A stretch of DNA of 45,349 nucleotides from Gammaproteobacteria bacterium. GTDB taxonomy: Bacteria > Pseudomonadota > Gammaproteobacteria > Steroidobacterales > Steroidobacteraceae. Numbering within the stretch: the first letter of the stretch is position 1; every line of letters begins with the position of its first letter. The translations under genes were made by a program, and so were the position numbers. Location of the stretch: the NCBI GenBank assembly GCA_025350055.1, contig JANXYK010000026.1, positions 1-45,349 of the forward strand. Reading direction: 5' to 3'. Shown here in pieces: positions 9,720 to 17,730 of this stretch. The notes below the pieces were generated by a model. It was not told where the DNA came from, did not search any database, and saw only the letters and a program-made list of their open reading frames with translations.

Positions 9720-9809
9720 TCACCGCGGGCAATCGCCGGTGGCAGCGCGGGGCCTTCCCAGCTACCATGCCCGACCCTTAGAAATCAGTCGATTAGGCGG
9801 AATTCAACC

Positions 9810-11216
9810 ATGGCGGTCGTCACCCGCTTCGCTCCCAGCCCGACGGGCCTTTTGCATATCGGCGGCGTACGCACGGCGCTGTTTTCCTGGCTCTATGCCC
9901 GCCACCACGGCGGCAAGTTCATCCTGCGGGTCGAGGATACCGATCGCGAGCGTTCGACCGACGAGGCCGTGAAAGTCATACTCGATGGCATGGAGTGGCT
10001 GGGCCTGAGCGCCGATGAGGGCCCGTACTACCAGACGCAGCGCTTCGATCGCTATAGCGAAGTGCTGGCCGGGATGGTCTCAAGCGGCCACGCCTACCAC
10101 TGCTATTGCAGCAAGGAAGAGCTTGACGCGCTGCGCGCCCAGCAGATGGCCGCCAAGCAGAAGCCGCGCTATGACGGACGCTGCCGCGATCTCAAGACGC
10201 CCAAGCCCAACATCGCGCCGGTGGTGCGATTCCGCAATCCGCTCGCCGGCGAAGTGGTGGTCGAGGACCAGGTGCACGGCCGCGTGGTGTTCCAGAACAC
10301 CGAGCTCGACGACCTGATCATCGCCCGCTCGGACGGCACGCCAACCTACAACTTCTGCGTCGTGGTCGATGACCTGGATATGGGCATCACCCATGTGATC
10401 CGTGGCGACGACCACCTCAACAACACGCCGCGACAGATGAACATGCTGTTGGCACTCGGCGCCACGCCGCCGGTGTATGCGCATGTGCCGATGATCCTCG
10501 GTGCCGATGGCGCCAAGCTCTCCAAGCGCCACGGCGCGGTGAGCGTGCTCCAGTACCAGGAGGAGGGCTACCTGCCTGATGCGCTGCTGAACTACCTGGT
10601 GCGACTCGGCTGGGCGCATGGCGACCAGGAAGTGTTCACGCGCGAGGAGATGATCGCGGCCTTCGACATCGCGCAGGTCGGCAAGGCGGCTTCAGCGTTC
10701 AATGCCGACAAACTCCTGTGGCTCAACCAGCAGCACATGATGAAAGCACCCGTTGCCGTGCTGGCTGCAGGCTTGCGTGCGCAGCTCGCGCTCCTCGGCG
10801 TTGCCAGTGACGATCAGTCGTTGCTCGAGGGCGTGGCCAACGCCCAGCGCGAGCGCTCCAAGACCTTCAAGGACATGGCCGCGAACAGCGCGTTCTTTTT
10901 CCGCACCGTGGAGACGATCGACCCGGTGGCCGCGAAGAAGCACCTGGGGAGCGATGCGACGCCACTACTCGAAACACTGCGCGGCACGCTCGCCGAATTG
11001 CCGGCCGCGGAATGGAACGCCGGCGCGATCCATGACCTGATCGCCAAGGTGGCCAATCGCTACGGTGTGGGCCTCGGCAAGGTGGCGCAGCCGCTGCGCG
11101 TGGCGCTCACCGGCACCACGGTGTCACCGCCGATCGATGTGACAGTGGCGCTGCTGGACCAGGCGGAAGTGCTGCGGCGCGTGGATCGCGCGCTGGCGCA
11201 AAGTCGCAGCGCCTAG
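9810..11216 (+). CDS. gltX: Glutamyl-tRNA synthetase
   Basis: This 468-residue class I aminoacyl-tRNA synthetase charges tRNA-Glu with glutamate in the cytoplasm. The HIGH-type motif PSPTGLLHIGG is at residues 9-19 and the KMSKS-type loop KLSKR is at 236-240. Cys98, Cys100 and Cys125 match zinc-site cysteines of the E. coli-type enzyme. The GEDHL-type loop appears as RGDDHLNNTPRQ. Length is normal for a full bacterial GluRS with an anticodon-binding domain. An AGGCGGA ribosome site sits 8 bases before the ATG. It diverges from tRNA-Val; a weak TAGAAA at 9779-9784 is the only promoter-like element noticed. It is housekeeping and likely marks native chromosome inside the polysaccharide region. 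Confidence 0.97.
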   Translation: MAVVTRFAPSPTGLLHIGGVRTALFSWLYARHHGGKFILRVEDTDRERSTDEAVKVILDGMEWLGLSADEGPYYQTQRFDRYSEVLAGMVSSGHAYHCYCSKEELDALRAQQMAAKQKPRYDGRCRDLKTPKPNIAPVVRFRNPLAGEVVVEDQVHGRVVFQNTELDDLIIARSDGTPTYNFCVVVDDLDMGITHVIRGDDHLNNTPRQMNMLLALGATPPVYAHVPMILGADGAKLSKRHGAVSVLQYQEEGYLPDALLNYLVRLGWAHGDQEVFTREEMIAAFDIAQVGKAASAFNADKLLWLNQQHMMKAPVAVLAAGLRAQLALLGVASDDQSLLEGVANAQRERSKTFKDMAANSAFFFRTVETIDPVAAKKHLGSDATPLLETLRGTLAELPAAEWNAGAIHDLIAKVANRYGVGLGKVAQPLRVALTGTTVSPPIDVTVALLDQAEVLRRVDRALAQSRSA

Positions 11217-11231
11217 CGGCGGCGAGACCGA

Positions 11232-12662
11232 ATGCTCTTCAATTCGTGCGAGTTCCTGCTGGTATTCCTGCCGCTGGTACTGCTGGTCTATTTCCTGCTG
11301 CCGCACCGGGGCCAGAATGTCTGGCTGGTGATCGCCAGCTGCGTGTTCTACGCGAGCTGGGACTGGCGCTTCCTGCTGCCGCTGATCTGCACGACCACAC
11401 TCGACTACTGGGTGTCGCGCCGGATCGAGCGCTTGAACGTCACCCATGCCCCGCGCGAGCGGCGGCGGCGTTATCTGGTCATAAGTCTCATCGCCAATCT
11501 CGGACTGCTCGGCTTCTTCAAGTACTGCAATTTCTTCATCGCTTCCGCTGACCAGCTATTGCACGCGCTGGGCATCGCTGTGCCACTGCCGGCGCTCAAC
11601 ATCATCCTGCCGGTGGCAATTTCCTTCTACACCTTTCAGGCGATGTCTTACACGATCGATGTCTATCGTGGCGAGCTGCACGCCACGCGCTCGTTCTGGG
11701 ATTTCTTCCTGGCGGTGCTGTACTTCCCGCATCTGGTCGCGGGGCCGATCCAGCGCGCGGCCACGCTGCTGCCGCAGGTGTGCAACCCGCGTCGCATCGA
11801 GCGCCACCGCGTTGTCGATGGCCTGCACCTGATGTTGTGGGGCTATTTCAAGAAGGTGTTCATCGCCGACAACCTCTCGCCGATTGTCAATCACGCATTT
11901 GCGCAGGGCACGGTCAGCGGCGGCGCGACGCTACTCGGCGTGCTGGCCTTCGCATTCCAGATCTATGGCGATTTTTCCGGTTACACGGATATCGCCCGCG
12001 GCGTAGCCAAGGTCATGGGCTTCGACTTCGTGCTCAATTTCAACTTGCCCTACTTCGCGACCAACCCGGCCGACTTCTGGAAGCGCTGGCACGTTAGCCT
12101 GTCGAGCTGGTTGCGCGATTACCTGTACAAGTCATTGGGCGGGAACCGCGACGGCACCGCACGCACCTATCGCAACCTGATGATCACGATGTTGCTGGGC
12201 GGGTTATGGCACGGCGCCGCCTGGAATTTCGTGCTGTGGGGCTTTTTTCACGGCACCATTCTCGTGGTACATCGGGCTTCGCAGCGTGCACTCGTGGCCA
12301 TGGGAAGGATGTTCACCAGCGTGCCCTGGGCCTGGGCGGCCATCCGTATCCTGTGCATGTTTGCGCTGACCTGCTATGGCTGGCTGCTGTTCCGCGCCAC
12401 CTCGCTCCATCAGGTGTTCGAGATGACCCGCGCGCTGGCGCATCCGGGCGAGGGTCTGGAGTGGCAGCTGTTCGGTCGTGTCGGGCTGATAGTCGCGCCG
12501 CTGCTGCTCGTGCAGGTCATCCAGTGGCGTACCGGCGAGCTGCAGTTCGGCCGCATTGCCTGGATTCCGGCGCCGGTGAAAGTCATTGCGTACGCGCTGA
12601 TGGTCTACGCGATACTGTTCCTCGGCGGCGCTCCGCAGTCCTTCGTGTATTTTCAGTTCTGA
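11232..12662 (+). CDS. MBOAT O-acyltransferase, AlgI-like
   Basis: This 476-residue multi-pass inner-membrane protein belongs to the membrane-bound O-acyltransferase family, close to AlgI of alginate acetylation. It opens with FNSCEFLLVFLPLVLLVYF, has the AlgI-type LVAGPIQRA loop and QIYGDFSGYTDIARG, and carries the two conserved histidines: His287 in WKRWHVSLSSWLRDYLY and the catalytic His327 in LLGGLWHGAAWN. Family members pass an acyl group across the membrane to a periplasmic SGNH partner. Here the next gene, 3 bases downstream, encodes such an SGNH protein, so the pair likely acetylates a surface glycan. It follows gltX by 15 bases. Confidence 0.92.
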   Translation: MLFNSCEFLLVFLPLVLLVYFLLPHRGQNVWLVIASCVFYASWDWRFLLPLICTTTLDYWVSRRIERLNVTHAPRERRRRYLVISLIANLGLLGFFKYCNFFIASADQLLHALGIAVPLPALNIILPVAISFYTFQAMSYTIDVYRGELHATRSFWDFFLAVLYFPHLVAGPIQRAATLLPQVCNPRRIERHRVVDGLHLMLWGYFKKVFIADNLSPIVNHAFAQGTVSGGATLLGVLAFAFQIYGDFSGYTDIARGVAKVMGFDFVLNFNLPYFATNPADFWKRWHVSLSSWLRDYLYKSLGGNRDGTARTYRNLMITMLLGGLWHGAAWNFVLWGFFHGTILVVHRASQRALVAMGRMFTSVPWAWAAIRILCMFALTCYGWLLFRATSLHQVFEMTRALAHPGEGLEWQLFGRVGLIVAPLLLVQVIQWRTGELQFGRIAWIPAPVKVIAYALMVYAILFLGGAPQSFVYFQF

Positions 12663-12665
12663 GCC

Positions 12666-13757
12666 ATGGCCACCAGGCACATGAAGTCGTGGATCAAGAT
12701 CGCGTCGTACGGGCTGCTGGGGTTGCTGACCCTGGAAGTGGCCGCGCGCGTCGAAGATGCGTGGCGCTTCCATGCACCACTGTTGGGTGCCTACTCCATC
12801 AACACGGTCTTCGAGCCTAGCCCCTACGGCCGTTCAGGCCGACCCGGCGCAAGCTACGCCAAATGGTCGTTCAACTCGCTGGGCTATCGCGGACCAGAGC
12901 CCGCGCCCGGCCGCAGCAACCTGCTGGCCTTCGGCGCCTCGGAGACTTTCGGTTTGTACGAGCAGCCGGATGGCGAGTATCCGAGAGTGCTCGAGCGACG
13001 TCTCAACGTACTCGGCGCCGCGCGCTATAACGTGATCAACATTGCGGTGCCCGGCATAAGCATCGGCCGGGTCGATTACCTGGATCACGCGTTGCAGGTC
13101 AGTGCGGCAAAAGTCGTGCTCGTGTATCCGGCGCCGGCTAACTACATCGGTCACGAAGGCGCTTACTGCGGGCAAGCTGCGACGCCGGTCCCGACGGACC
13201 TCGGGTTGACTGACCGGATCCGGCTGGCGGGCAAGCTCTCGCAGCTGATCAAGGCGCATATTCCCGACACGATCATGACGAGACTGCGCCAGTTCAGCAT
13301 CTGGCGCGACACGCGCAACCGCAGCGTGCTTGAGCGGGTGCCAGAGACCACCGTCGATGCCTACCGGCGTGATCTCGAGTGTGTGGTGGAGCACGTACGG
13401 CAACGCGGCGCACAGCCGATACTGCTCACGCATGCCTCGTATTTCCACGGCACCGCAGGGCCCGAAGACATGGCGCTGCTGACCGCCTGGCGGCGCTTCT
13501 ATCCGCAGTTGAAGGAAATGGGGTTCCTGGATCTTGAAGAGCGCGCCAATGCGGCGGTGCGCCAGGTGGCTGCGGCCAGCGCCGTTCAGCTGATCGATGT
13601 GGCAGAGCAGATGCCACGCGGCCCGCGTTTCTTCGCGGATTTCGTACACTTCAGTGATGCAGGTGCGACGCGTATGGCCGAAATCGTAGCAGCGGCGATG
13701 GCCGCAAACCCGGTTGCATGGCCGGCGGGTCCAGTGCCGGCAGGCGGTGCAAGGTGA
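12666..13757 (+). CDS. Membrane-anchored SGNH/GDSL-like hydrolase or acetyltransferase
   Basis: This 363-residue protein has an N-terminal hydrophobic anchor (IKIASYGLLGLLTLEVAA) and a predicted periplasmic SGNH fold. The nucleophile block is LLAFGASETFG with Ser92. FNSLGYRG just before it is common in this group, and the C-terminal Asp-x-x-His pair is in FADFVHFSDAG. Paired with the upstream MBOAT gene, it is best read as the AlgJ/AlgX-like partner that transfers acetyl groups to the polymer; an esterase role is the alternative. The ATG at 12666 lies 3 bases after the MBOAT stop; an ATG at 12681 with an AGG upstream could be the true start. Its TGA overlaps the GTG of the next gene. Confidence 0.82.
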   Translation: MATRHMKSWIKIASYGLLGLLTLEVAARVEDAWRFHAPLLGAYSINTVFEPSPYGRSGRPGASYAKWSFNSLGYRGPEPAPGRSNLLAFGASETFGLYEQPDGEYPRVLERRLNVLGAARYNVINIAVPGISIGRVDYLDHALQVSAAKVVLVYPAPANYIGHEGAYCGQAATPVPTDLGLTDRIRLAGKLSQLIKAHIPDTIMTRLRQFSIWRDTRNRSVLERVPETTVDAYRRDLECVVEHVRQRGAQPILLTHASYFHGTAGPEDMALLTAWRRFYPQLKEMGFLDLEERANAAVRQVAAASAVQLIDVAEQMPRGPRFFADFVHFSDAGATRMAEIVAAAMAANPVAWPAGPVPAGGAR

Positions 13758-15781
13758 GGGCGCTGCCCACTGCTGCACTGCTGCTGGCGCTGGTCGGCGC
13801 CACGGCAATGCGGGGCGAAAGCGCGCCGGCGCAGCAACGCCTAGCGGCTGCCAAGACTGCGGCCGCTAACGCGCCCGCCACACACTTGAGCGCGGTCTGG
13901 GCGAATGAAGGCGGCGACAAGGTCTGGCAGGAAGAGATGCGCGCCACGCTCGGCCAGCGCGTCGTGAATTCCGTGTGGGACGGGGCGAAGGTACGCATCA
14001 GCGGCGCCCGCAACGAAGTGGTGTCCTTCGTGGTGCAGCTCGAGTCAAAGACGGGCGCACCGCATGTGAGCCTGAAGTTCAACGAGCTGCAGGGGCCAGG
14101 CAAGTCGCGCATTGCCAGCACTGTGACAGCTACGGGCGACCAGCTATGGCGCTACGTGGGCCGGAACATCGAGGGCTTCTACCTGCGCTATCTGAAAATC
14201 ACCGGCATCAATCGTACCAATTTCGGCTATGACGCCTATTACGATGAACGCCACGTGCCCTCGCGCATGCGGCGGCCGTTGCAGTCACCGGGCTCGCGAT
14301 ATGGCGTAGGCGGCTGGAAGGATCGGCCGATGGCGGACAAATCCGTGCCCGATATCGCGGTGCCGATCGAGCTGGCCAGCCGCTTCGATGTTGCCGCCAA
14401 TCGCACCCAGGGCATCTGGTACGACCTGTACATTCCACGCGATGCCACGCCGGGTGATTACAGTGGCACGGTCAGCGTGTCGGAAGACGGCGTCACGACC
14501 CACAGCCTGCCCGTCACGCTGCATGTCTATTCCTTCGCCTTGCCCGATCAGCCCGCCGCCAAGACCATGGCTTTCGCGGGTCTCACGGAAATACTGAATC
14601 GCTACACGGGCGTTGCGTATTCGGGCAATGGCGATCCACGAACGGCCCTTGCCAGCAAAGTGCTCGAGAACCACTTCCGCCTCTTCAAGCGCCACAAGAT
14701 CTCGCTGAGCGCGGAGAACTGCGACACGATTGATATCTGCCCGAAGTTCGCGCCCGCGGCCTACATGCGCAAGAAGCTGAGCGGTGCCTACTACAGTGCG
14801 GCCAACGGGTACGACGGGCCCGGACGCGATACGCCCGACAACGTGTTCGTGGTCGGTGCCTATGGCAGCTGGAGTCGCGATGGCATCGACTCGCGCGCCA
14901 AGATGCAGCAATACATGGATGCCTGGGAATCCTGGTTCCAGAAGAACGCGTCGGAGGTCGAGCGCTTCCTCTACATCGCGGATGAATCCAACGACTACAA
15001 GCAGCTCAACGTGTGGCTCGACTGGATGAAAGAGGGCAACACCACGGTGGGCCGCTCGCTGCGCGGACTGCTCACCATTCCGCTCGAGACCGCGCTCACC
15101 AAGACGCCGCGCGTCGACATCGTGGCCTCGAACTACGCCTGCTCGGAGACCACCGGCTACACCAATGCCTACCGCAAGATGATCACCGAGGGCCACAAGG
15201 CACTGTGGCATTACAACGGCAAGCGGCCCGCCTCGGGTTCCTTTGTCACCGAAGATGACGGCGTTGCCACGCGCATGATGCCCTGGGCGGCCTACAAGAT
15301 GGGCATCAGCCGCTGGTTCTACTGGGCCACGACCTACTACAGCGATTTCCAGGCCAACGGCGGCAAGCAGACCGATGTCTACAGCAACGCCGTGACCTTC
15401 GGCCAGGACACCGCCAGCGATGCCATCTTCGGGCGCACCGGCTACAACCGCAGCAATGGCGAGGGCGTGCTGGTGTACCCAGGGCGTGATGCGCACTTTC
15501 CCGTCAATTCCTATGGCGTCGACGGGCCCTTTGCCTCGGTGCGATTGAAAAACTGGCGCCGCGGCGTGCAGGATGTCGACTACGTTGCGCTGGCTGCGAA
15601 GATCGACCCGGTGAGCACGCGCCAGATCGTGCAGAGCATGGTGCCCAAGGTGCTCGGTGACACCGGGGTGGAAACGCTGCGCGATCCGAGCTACGTGCTG
15701 ACCGACATTTCCTGGTCCGTCGATCCAGCGGCCTGGGAGGGCGCGCGAGCCCGGCTGGCAGCCATCATCGAGAAACACTGA
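13754..15781 (+). CDS. Secreted DUF4091 (GH123-like) domain protein
   Basis: A GTG at 13754 overlapping the upstream TGA gives 675 residues with a Sec signal peptide (RALPTAALLLALVGATAM). An ATG at 13718 would place the signal sequence internally. The mature protein has an N-terminal beta-rich region with a DGAKVRISGARNEVVSF segment and a C-terminal DUF4091 region. The latter is recognised by FLYIADESNDY, RWFYWATTYY, GEGVLVYPGRD and RLKNWRRGVQDVDY. DUF4091 forms part of glycoside hydrolase family 123-like enzymes, and the acidic pair in the DES motif may be catalytic. It could trim or hydrolyse the exported polymer in the periplasm or outside the cell; the substrate is unknown. It is coupled to the acetylation pair upstream. 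Confidence 0.8.
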   Translation: MRALPTAALLLALVGATAMRGESAPAQQRLAAAKTAAANAPATHLSAVWANEGGDKVWQEEMRATLGQRVVNSVWDGAKVRISGARNEVVSFVVQLESKTGAPHVSLKFNELQGPGKSRIASTVTATGDQLWRYVGRNIEGFYLRYLKITGINRTNFGYDAYYDERHVPSRMRRPLQSPGSRYGVGGWKDRPMADKSVPDIAVPIELASRFDVAANRTQGIWYDLYIPRDATPGDYSGTVSVSEDGVTTHSLPVTLHVYSFALPDQPAAKTMAFAGLTEILNRYTGVAYSGNGDPRTALASKVLENHFRLFKRHKISLSAENCDTIDICPKFAPAAYMRKKLSGAYYSAANGYDGPGRDTPDNVFVVGAYGSWSRDGIDSRAKMQQYMDAWESWFQKNASEVERFLYIADESNDYKQLNVWLDWMKEGNTTVGRSLRGLLTIPLETALTKTPRVDIVASNYACSETTGYTNAYRKMITEGHKALWHYNGKRPASGSFVTEDDGVATRMMPWAAYKMGISRWFYWATTYYSDFQANGGKQTDVYSNAVTFGQDTASDAIFGRTGYNRSNGEGVLVYPGRDAHFPVNSYGVDGPFASVRLKNWRRGVQDVDYVALAAKIDPVSTRQIVQSMVPKVLGDTGVETLRDPSYVLTDISWSVDPAAWEGARARLAAIIEKH

Positions 15782-15809
15782 CAGTCGCATTCATGGATAA
15801 TCAGCTCGC

Positions 15810-16916
15810 ATGAAACTGGCAGGCGTACTCAGTGAGCCGCCTCTCGATCCGACCAGCTGGTCGGGTACGGCGGTGCATTTTTTCGGCGCCCTCGATCGGG
15901 CCGGCATTCTCGCGGGCGCCATCGATGCGCGTGTCAGCGGACTGACCGACAAACTGTATCGGGCGGTGAACTTCTCGCCTTCGCTGGCTCGCTGGCGCGA
16001 GCGTTACCATCTCGACCCACGTCGCTTCCGAGCCCAGACCGGGGTGGCGGGGCGCAAGCTCCTGGATGGCAGGTTGAACGCAGAAGGTGTGCTGCAGATC
16101 GGCGCCTGGTATTGCATGCCCGACGTCACCACGCTCCCCTGCTATTCCTATCACGATGGCAACTTTGCCTTGCGGCTGCGTTCCGGTCGCGTTGCGCTCG
16201 AGGCGCAGCACGCGCGTGTCCAGTCGGTGCTGCGCTGGGAGCGCGAGACCTACGCCAAGTTGCGTGGCGTGTTCGTGATGAGTTCCTGGCTTGGTGATTC
16301 CTTCATCAACGATTTCGCTGTGCCGGCGAGCAAGGTGCATGTGGTCGGTGCCGGCATCAATTTCGAGCGCCTGCCGCCAGAACGCCACCGCACCGAGTCG
16401 GCGCCGCGCTTCCTGATGGTCGGCAAGGATTTCGTGCGCAAGGGCGGCGAGGTGCTGCTCAAGGCATTTGCGATCGTGCGCAAGGCGGTACCCGAAGCCG
16501 AGCTGGTGCTGATCGGCCCGACCATGGGCAGCCCGCCACCCGGCGTGCGCTGCCTCGGCTTCCTGTCGAAGCAGAATCCGCAGGATGTGCAGGCCATCGA
16601 GAACGCCTACCTGCAGGCGGGCATCTATGTGCTGCCGTCGCTCTATGAGCCCTTCGGCATTTCGCTGCTGGAGGCCATGTCCTATTCGCTGCCCTGCGTG
16701 GTGGCCAACCATTGCGCCATGCCGGAAATCGTGGGGCACAACGAGTCGGGCCTGGTGGTGAAGCCGGGCGATGCGGATTCGCTGGCAGCGGCCATGCTCG
16801 AACTGGCACGCGATCCGGCGCGCGCCTTGAGCCATGGCGCTGCGGGCCGGCGTCGCCTGCTGCAGCGTTACACCTGGGATGCGGTGGCAGCGAAAATCAA
16901 AAGTGTGGTGGGCTGA
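15810..16916 (+). CDS. Glycosyltransferase family 4
   Basis: This 368-residue protein has a GT-B fold, cytoplasmic or membrane-associated. The C-terminal half carries the GT4 signature: FLMVGKDFVRKGGEVLLKAF at the start of the donor domain and the E-x7-E motif in LYEPFGISLLEAMSYSLP, followed by GLVVKPGDADSLAAAM. The N-terminal acceptor domain (GVLSEPPLDPTSWSGTA) resembles GT4 enzymes that begin with a substrate loop after the first strand. Donor and acceptor cannot be told from sequence; with manC and manB in the region, GDP-mannose is one option. It starts 28 bases after DUF4091 and its TGA is 2 bases from the next ATG. Confidence 0.88.
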   Translation: MKLAGVLSEPPLDPTSWSGTAVHFFGALDRAGILAGAIDARVSGLTDKLYRAVNFSPSLARWRERYHLDPRRFRAQTGVAGRKLLDGRLNAEGVLQIGAWYCMPDVTTLPCYSYHDGNFALRLRSGRVALEAQHARVQSVLRWERETYAKLRGVFVMSSWLGDSFINDFAVPASKVHVVGAGINFERLPPERHRTESAPRFLMVGKDFVRKGGEVLLKAFAIVRKAVPEAELVLIGPTMGSPPPGVRCLGFLSKQNPQDVQAIENAYLQAGIYVLPSLYEPFGISLLEAMSYSLPCVVANHCAMPEIVGHNESGLVVKPGDADSLAAAMLELARDPARALSHGAAGRRRLLQRYTWDAVAAKIKSVVG

Positions 16917-16918
16917 GC

Positions 16919-17650
16919 ATGCGCCAACTGAGCGATTCGCAGTTGGCGAGCTTCGACACCGAATACGTTGACGCCGATCGCTGGCAGATGGTGAAGCGCA
17001 ACATCGATCGCGACTTCCCCGACGGCAAGTTCCGCTTCCTCGATCTCGGCGGCGGCACCGGCAGATTTGCCGACCTGCTGCTGGCCAACTATCCGCTGGC
17101 CGAAAGTTGCGTGTTCGACAACTCCGAATTGCTGTTGGCGAAGAACAAGCCGGATCCGCGCAAGCAACTCATCTGCGATTCGGCCGAGCATCTGGGGAAA
17201 ATCGACGGCCGCTTCGACCTGGTTTCCGTGCACTGGCTGTTGCACCACCTGGTCGGCGATTCCTACGCGCAGACTACGATCAATCAGCGCGCGGTGCTCG
17301 GTGGGCTGGCGGGCCTGCTGGCCTCGCGCGGCCGAATCAGTGTGTTCGAGAACAACTACCAGGGGCTGCTGCTGGACGCGCTGCCGGGATGGCTGATCTA
17401 TGAGGCGACCTCCATGCGCTCGCTTGCAGCCCTGACCCGGCGCCTGGGCGCCAACACGGCCGGCGTCGGCGTGTGCTTTCGCTCGGAGCAGCAATGGCGC
17501 GCCATGATCGCTGCGACCGGCTACAAGATCGTGGACTACGACGAGCCCGATCAATGGATCTGGCCGCTGCGCTGGTACTGGCGCGTGTTCCTGTTCCTGC
17601 GGCGAGTGCGAGTGGGGCACTACTGGCTGTCGCCGGCGCGCTCCCACTAG
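16919..17650 (+). CDS. Class I SAM-dependent methyltransferase
   Basis: This protein has 243 residues from an ATG just after the GT4 stop. Motif I of the SAM-binding fold is FLDLGGGTGRFADLL, the acidic residue of motif II is in CVFDNSELLL, and the motif IV region is FDLVSVHWLLHHLVGD. A C-terminal hydrophobic segment (WPLRWYWRVFLFLRRV) may bring it to the membrane. The position directly behind a glycosyltransferase suggests methylation of a sugar or lipid-linked intermediate, but the acceptor is unknown. The upstream in-frame GTG or ATG codons lie inside the GT4 gene and are not needed. Confidence 0.82.
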   Translation: MRQLSDSQLASFDTEYVDADRWQMVKRNIDRDFPDGKFRFLDLGGGTGRFADLLLANYPLAESCVFDNSELLLAKNKPDPRKQLICDSAEHLGKIDGRFDLVSVHWLLHHLVGDSYAQTTINQRAVLGGLAGLLASRGRISVFENNYQGLLLDALPGWLIYEATSMRSLAALTRRLGANTAGVGVCFRSEQQWRAMIAATGYKIVDYDEPDQWIWPLRWYWRVFLFLRRVRVGHYWLSPARSH

Positions 17651-17730
17651 GCAATACTGCCGATTGCATCACATCCGCGGGTCGGCAGGCCTGCCCGCGC
17701 AGCAAAGGGAATAGGGCAAAGTAGCGCCCC

